DNA of 64,000 nt from Papilionanthe hookeriana x Papilionanthe teres (lineage: Eukaryota; Streptophyta; Magnoliopsida; Asparagales; Orchidaceae): NCBI GenBank assembly GCA_022702705.1, contig CM040423.1, positions 114,199,738-114,263,737 of the forward strand. The letters are read 5' to 3'. The number at the start of each line of letters is the position of its first letter. The stretch's first letter is position 1. This document shows, piece after piece, positions 57,896 through 64,000 of this stretch. The notes under the pieces were generated by a model. That model did not search any database and was not told the DNA's origin. It saw only the letters and a list, made by a program, of their open reading frames with translations. The position numbers were made by a program, and so were the translations under genes.

Positions 57896-57904
57896 TATTT
57901 AAAC
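57896..57904 (+). promoter_or_regulatory. Candidate TATA box in the solo LTR
   Basis: TATTTAAAC, preceded by CCACCTC and followed by CCGACCCCCTC. Same as in the other LTRs. Confidence 0.5.
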
Positions 57905-58322
57905 CCGACCCCCTCACGACCATGAGAGGGGAGTTGCACAAACCTTGCCGAAACTCTGCCAAAATTGTTCCAAACCTTCTCCACCCTTAGAGCAGTTGAT
58001 CCCCGAGTGTCAATTTGCCCTAATCCCCATCGACAAAACCTAATTTCTCAACCGAAATTCCACCCAAAACCAGGACACTTCTCCACGAGTGAGCCAATCC
58101 CCAAATTGATTGGTTCTACACCTTCATCGGACCGGGGAAGGTGTCCACCAACAAAAGCCCCATCTTCGAGCCTCCCGGCTTGCTCCAGCTTTCCAAGCTT
58201 TGTGATCGAGCTGTGGTCGAAATCCAACCTAAACAATTCACCGGACCGGAGACTTCATCTGGAGCTTGCTAGGATCCAATCGAAGGTGCAACAACTCTCA
58301 GATTGAAGCCACACTTCTCTGA

Positions 58323-58335
58323 GCAAAGGTATGAG
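58323..58335 (+). promoter_or_regulatory. Splice-donor-like site in the solo LTR
   Basis: GCAAAG|GTATGAG, 424 bases after the TATA box. Conserved in all three young LTRs although the sequence on either side varies. Confidence 0.45.
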
Positions 58336-60479
58336 CTAATTCTTCATCCCGAGCTTCTCGAGATTCTCCATTTCAAATGCTTTAATTTCAATGCATGATA
58401 GTCGTATAGATGTGTTCGTCTCTTCAAGACGAATCCATTGAGCATAAGAACATGAAAATCCATTGAGTATCGAGTGAGATATTAGGGATTTAGTGTGGAC
58501 GGCTCTCGGGTGAGGACACTTGGGGACGATGAACGGATGTCGTTCATTTAATACACGCGCGGACGAACGGCCAGGATCGCGTCGGATCAGAAGACGAAAC
58601 GATACAGCGGGCCCCGGGAGCGCTGAGTCAGATGGCGGCGTCGAATGGGAGCGCGCCACGCGGCGTTTCGGAGCTGCCGAGGTTGACGCGGCGCCGCGTG
58701 GATAAATAGAAAATTAGGGTATTTTTTTTGATTTATTTAATTCCCTAAACTTCAAAAATTCATAACTTTGTGTAGAAAAATCAGAAAAATAAAATAAAAA
58801 TATCCTCTTGTTCAGTGAACAGAGGAGAATAATGTGGAAAAGAAATCATTCAATTTCATCAAGTATTTTATTTTTTATAATTTATTTACTCTCTGCATAC
58901 TTTTAATTCTCCATGCATGTATACAATTCACCATGGCATGAGACCATAGGGCTTTTCAAGCCTCTGAATTATGGAACATTCCCTGAATTTTCCAAAGTCA
59001 GAGGCCATCCCTATGAAGAGTTATTGATTTTTCAAATTCATGTTACTGTTTTGAGTATTTTAATTCCAATAAATAGCATGTTGTGAAATAAATTCTAGGA
59101 AAATTTGATGATGTTCCTTATGACCAGAGAACCCTAGGAAAAATAGGTTTTGAGTTAGTTCATTTAAAACAACCCTAATTGGCTTAAACACTCAAAATAG
59201 GTCTCTAATTAATTAGAGCTAACCATACATTAAATTGACTTCAAATCAACTCTCCACTGACCTTTAGGATCAGAGGAACCCACCATAAAAATTTGAGGTC
59301 AATTGGACTTGGTTAGCCCCACTAATTTGGTTGATTAAGCCACTTAGTCATTTTAAACTTTAAAAATTCATAACTTTCAAAATACCTTTCAAAAATTCAC
59401 CAAATTGGTTTTGGAGCCTCTCTGATATCAGGGGAATCTAAGAAAATTAAAATTTCAATTTTCTAAAAAAGTTGATTTTTTTAATATTATTTTAATATTT
59501 TAATAATTAAAAAATAATAAAAATCACAAAAATAATAAAATTCACCAAAATGTCACATTTTGAATTTTAATCACTTAGGAACAAACCCCATATTTTTCTT
59601 AGGTCTATTTAGTGAGATATTAAATTTTAAAGCTCTAGGGTAATTTTAAAATTAAAAAAATGTATTTTCTATTATTTTCACTAAAATAATTATAATAAAT
59701 CATAGAAAAATCAGAAAATTATAAAAATTGATCCTCTGATTTCCTTGATATCAGAGAGATTTTTGAAAAATATAAACTTCATTTTTCAACATTTATTTTA
59801 TTTTTAAATTAATTAATACTCCAAAACTTAAAATAATTATAATAAAAATAATATAATTCAAAAAATTACCAAAATTGGTCCAAGTGGTCCTCTGGTCATT
59901 AGGAATGTCCCCTAATTTTTTTAAGGACAGAAACTTTCCCTTGGTCATGTTATTAAATTTTCCTTGAAAATCTCTATTTTCTACCAAAAATAATTATATA
60001 AATAAATTAAATACAGAAAAATCACATTTTCTCCTCTCATGTCTTTATTGACATATGAGTGAAGTCACATAAAAATTTCAAGTTCATTTAAGTTCAATTT
60101 AGTGAGTTATGAAATTATTAAGCTTAAAGGGTAAAATGGTAATTAAAAATTTTAATCCTTAATTAAAACTTTAGGTTTAAAAAAAATTAATAAGTAAAAT
60201 ATTTGATCCTAATTTGATTTGGATGATTTAAATTTAAATAATTAAAGGGTAGAAACCCATTAAACAATTTTAAAATAATTAAACCTTAATTAAATAATTG
60301 ATTAAATTTGGAAGAATAATAAAATTGGAATTATTAAAATAGGGATATTATTAGGAAGAGATTTATTCTTTAATTTAAAAATCCCTAAATTAATTATCTC
60401 ATTAATATTCAATTCTTAATTAAAATGATAACTCAAATTCAAAATATTAAAAGACTTAATCATTAAACTAAAGTTAAAT

Positions 60480-60790
60480 TATTAAACTCTTTTAAAATTT
60501 CAATTAAAATCAAAAATAAAATTAAATTAAAAATTAAATTAAATTAAGTAAACAAATTAAATTAAATTAAATTAAATTAAATTAAATTAAATTAGAATCA
60601 AATTAAATTAAATTAAATTAAATTAAATTAAATTAAATTAAAATTAAATCAAATTAAATTAAATTAAAGGAAATTAAATCAAATCAAATTAATTTAATGT
60701 AACATCAAATCAAACTAAATTGAATTAAATTGAATTAAATAGAATTAAAACTCAATTAAATTAAATTAAATTAAATTAAATTGAATTAAA
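60480..60790. repeat. (TTAAA)n pentanucleotide tract in the solo LTR
   Basis: Reverse-complement counterpart of the tracts at 20690 and 40985, with a different internal pattern of interruptions. Confidence 0.9.
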
Positions 60791-62886
60791 TAACATCACC
60801 TAAAACAGAAAGAAATTAAATATAAAGCAACTTGAACACTATTCCAAATTTAAACCCATTAACTTAAATCAAACCATTTGAACACCAATTTACCTTCAAA
60901 AGCTTTAGTTATCATAACTCCTAAACAGAATATTAAATGAAATGTTACTTCATTTATAGGACATTCAAATGTCCTAGTTCACTTGAGCAAGTTAACAAAA
61001 CTTGAATCCCTGGACGACTAATTCATTTATATAATTAAATTCATTTGGACTTAAAACAATCTTAGAAATATTGAAAAGATGTTTAAGATTATTCTTAAGC
61101 ACTTCCTCAATATGATAGGACATTTATAAGAACAATTGGACTTAATTGTTCTTTGATGAAGAAAATTGTCCTCAAACCAAAACACAAAGACCTAAACGTC
61201 ATAGGAAATGACTAGCTATAGGATTAGGAATTTGGTAGAAAACCATAACCCTTCCCTTAGCTTTACCTAGGAACTTGTTTAAGTATTCTAATTGTGTTTT
61301 AAGTGCAGCTCGGGATGACGGGAAGACCCTTCGAGTACGCTTTTATTTTTATTGCAATTTACTTTCTTGCAATCTACATTATTGCAATTTATTTAACCGC
61401 ATTGCACTTACTTTTCTTGCATGATAAACAAGCTCGTTGTATGAAAACTCACACCTTTAGGATAGCCCCTAAAACTGAAACCAAAACTAAGTTAAAAGTC
61501 ATTGCAAGATAAAATTCACCGCCACAACATTTCAAAATATAAAACAACTCAAAATTTAATCACAAACATAACACAAAACTACAATTACAACTAAATTAAA
61601 ACGTCCTGTTGGATGATCGGGAATACCTCGGATGATGTAACCTACGTGTTGCTAAAGGGATTTCCCACGGTCTAAATGAAAGTGTGGAACTCATTCAGTG
61701 GAGTTTAGCAAATTCATTTGGACTAAGTGAATCCGATAAAAATAATGATGCCGGAAGGATGGAACCGTGGGATCTTAACCGGTGTCGTTATAATCAACTT
61801 TAAGATTTGTTTTAATTAAAGTATTGAAAACACTTGGAAATTAAGATTTTCTCTATACCAAAACACTTTTCTCATCCCCTGATTTATGACTTCTAAAACT
61901 AAACCTCTGCAACAACAAGGAGCTCGGAGCATGGTGGGCAGCACGGCCATCGTCGTCGACGAAAACTTGAATCTACATCAGCAAAACTTTCTTAGAATTA
62001 AATAACAAAGCCATAGGACTTCAGGGTAGTTTGCCTAGTGCAACATAAATCCTCAACTCTTCGTTAGGCACTTGCATTGCAAATTAAGCCCTAACCGGTC
62101 TTAGGATTCCGAGGTAGTCGTCCGGTACGACAATAAACCCTCACGTCTTCGAGGCTATTTGTTTGATTTTATCATACAAATATAAGCCCTAATTAATTAA
62201 AATTGGCAAGATCAAAACATTTAAATAAATATTAGGACTTTCCTAAACTCAAGCCAAACAATAGGATAGTCGGGAAATTACCGAAGTTCGCTTCGAATCT
62301 GTGATTTCTCCTACTTTTCTTCCTTTGGATTCCCAAAACAAAATGTTCTAAACTTGATCCATTCCCTATTGAAATTCCAAAATTCAATCCTTTGAAAACT
62401 TAAACTTTGAAATTTTTGAGAGCAGAATTATTGATTATTATCGAGAGTTTTCTTAGGTGATTCCCGTCACTTAAGATGTAATTAACTATAGGGGCTTGCC
62501 CTTATAGGGAATTTTAAAGAACCTGTGTAATATAAACCCTGTTTAATGCTTTCATATTAAGCAAGGGAATTTGTCGGCTTATAAAATTGGTTCGCGGATC
62601 AAACGGATGTCACAAAGCTCCTAGTTTATTTAATCGAGCCCCACCATCGAGCGGTGTGTCGATCCTTAGGAATAGATACACGGTTTGTGGTGCGGTGCTC
62701 GTTTATGTGAACTATTTGGGATGTGAGATCAGTTTGATTTCATATCTTAAAATTTTCAAATTATTTTCAGAATCAAATACTACTTTTCAAATTATTTATT
62801 TAAATTAAATTAAAAATTCGCCGCACAATCTCTGTTAGGCGACCCCCTTTTCAAAATAAAACACACAACCTAAAAATATGCCGACA

Positions 62887-62891
62887 TGATC
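62887..62891. repeat. 5-bp target duplication TGATC (right)
   Basis: Matches 55531-55535. Confidence 0.95.
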
Positions 62892-64000
62892 TTTTGGATT
62901 GATCTCAACATTACTTGGAAGTGTTCCAGAAGGTCTATTATTAAGTGTAGTGAAAATATGCCCCAATTGATTTTCAATATTTTTCGTCGCAAAACCTTGA
63001 TCTTGTAATTGATTTCCCATATTTAGAATCATTTCTTCAATAGACAACGTATTATCCTTAAATTGCTGGTTACTATTAAATCCAGGAGGATAAGATAGTC
63101 TAAAATTGGTATTTCCTTGAATGTTTGTATTTCCAACTGGATGTATAGAACTTTTCCCCCAATGTGGGTTAACATTAGCATTGTTATTATTCCAATTGAT
63201 GTTTGGGTGATTGTTCCAACCGGGATTATAATATATCGAATAAGGATTGTTAGATCTATTAATAACAGTCAAAGACTCATAAGGTGTTTGAGATTCTGTT
63301 ATCTGTCCAAATGAATTTTCCTCTAACACTTGGGGTGGTTGAGAATAATTCATTCCATATTGATCTATTTTCTTAGAAATGGCTGCAATTTAAGAAACTA
63401 TCATAGTCATCATATCTGAATCATGAAAACTAACTACTCTTTTAGGATATACCCATTCATAGGGCCATTAAAAATTAATAGTAGCCATTTCTTCAATTAA
63501 TGCGTATGCTTCATCAAAAGGTTTTGGCATTAATGATTCACCAGCAGTAACATCTATAATTGATCTCAATGATCCCACTAATCCATTATAAAATGTCTGA
63601 ATTATTAACCAATCTGGTAAAGCATGATGTGGGCACTTCCTAAGAAGATCTTTAAATCATTCCCAAGCTTCATATATTTATTTCCCTTCAAACTGACCAA
63701 AAGATGTGATATCATTTCTTAGCTTAGCAGTCTTTGATGGAGCAAAATATTTTGATAGAAACTTTTGAGACAATTCTCCCCATGTTCTAATAGATCCAGG
63801 TGCTAACAAATTTAACCACGCCTTAGCTTTATTCTTTAATGAAAAAAGAAAAAGTCTATGTCTAAAAGCATCACTCGACACTCCGTCATACATATAAGTA
63901 GCACACAATTCTAGAAAACTAGCGAGATGTAAATTTGGATCCTCATTAGGTGTTCCTCCAAATTGATTATTTTGTACCATTTGGATAATAACATGTTTAA
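62892..64000 (-). pseudogene. Athila gag, N-terminal part, running off the window
   Basis: One frame from the window edge to the solo LTR with about four nonsense codons (near 63678, 63650, 63470 and 63391). Motifs: VQNNQFGGTPNEDPNLHLASFL and HRLFLFSLKNKAKAWLNLL, then the gag core WGELSQKFLSKYFAPSKTAKL. Later come CPHHALPDWLIIQTFYNGL, an Asn/Pro-rich stretch (PGWNNHPNINWNNNN) and NQLGHIFTTLNNRPSGTLPSN. All are typical of Athila gag. The start codon lies beyond 64000. The ORF continues at 55535. Confidence 0.9.

Larger units (their letters stand above)
55536..62886 (+). mobile_element. Solo giant LTR (7,351 bp) of the Tat/Ogre-like family
   Basis: Starts TGTTGACC and ends GCCGACA, with TGATC on both sides and no internal element sequence. 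It is therefore a solo LTR left by LTR-LTR recombination, in the opposite orientation to the complete element. It has the terminal hairpin (55540-55560), G-poor U3 (56050-57330), TATA (57896-57904), donor-like site (58328/58329) and pentanucleotide tract (60480-60790). It is more diverged from the two LTRs of the complete element than they are from each other. Confidence 0.95.

Overview
This is nuclear DNA from a flowering plant, very AT-rich and gene-poor. The evidence is one intronless plant A1 aspartic protease gene (PCS1-like) plus plant lineages of Ty3/gypsy LTR retrotransposons (Tat/Ogre-like and Athila-like), an L1-type LINE with a plant RNase H tail, and a decayed hAT transposase. The species cannot be named from the sequence.

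Layout. 1-695: piece of an Athila-type LTR. 3264-4618: the protease gene with TATA box and poly(A) signal. 5602-7183: 5'-truncated LINE between 11-bp target duplications. 10230-11515: hAT transposase remnant, cut at a CACTA-like terminus. 11800-17240: old, diverged giant LTR with a little internal sequence. From about 17.3 kb to beyond the window end: one decayed Athila element on the minus strand. It carries two younger insertions. A complete 27.9-kb Tat/Ogre-like element (18562-46460, 5-bp target duplication CATCC, minus strand) sits in its 3' LTR. A 7.35-kb solo LTR of the same giant-LTR family (55536-62886, target duplication TGATC, plus strand) sits in its gag.

The 27.9-kb element has LTRs of 7.35 and 7.6 kb and a tRNA-Arg-type primer binding site. 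Its order is an extra 5' ORF, gag, protease, RT, two RNase H domains and integrase. Downstream of pol it has an ORF not expected in an LTR retrotransposon: a 2-oxoglutarate/Fe(II) dioxygenase domain closely resembling plant ALKBH9/10 RNA m6A demethylases. That ORF starts with a segment resembling the start of the element's 5' ORF. Both starts lie just behind splice-acceptor-like sites, and all three young LTR copies share a TATA box, a leader of about 400 nt and a splice-donor-like site. I infer that a spliced subgenomic RNA could express the dioxygenase, in the way retroviruses express env. This is the most unusual system in the window. The copy itself is broken by frameshifts and a stop. A satellite-like array of about 83-bp units follows in the 3' UTR.

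The Athila element carries two tandem, diverged env-position ORFs (plant transposon protein domain type). Each has its own upstream promoter-like segment with a GC-rich motif also present in the Athila LTR. Apart from the protease, nothing here looks like an intact functional host gene.
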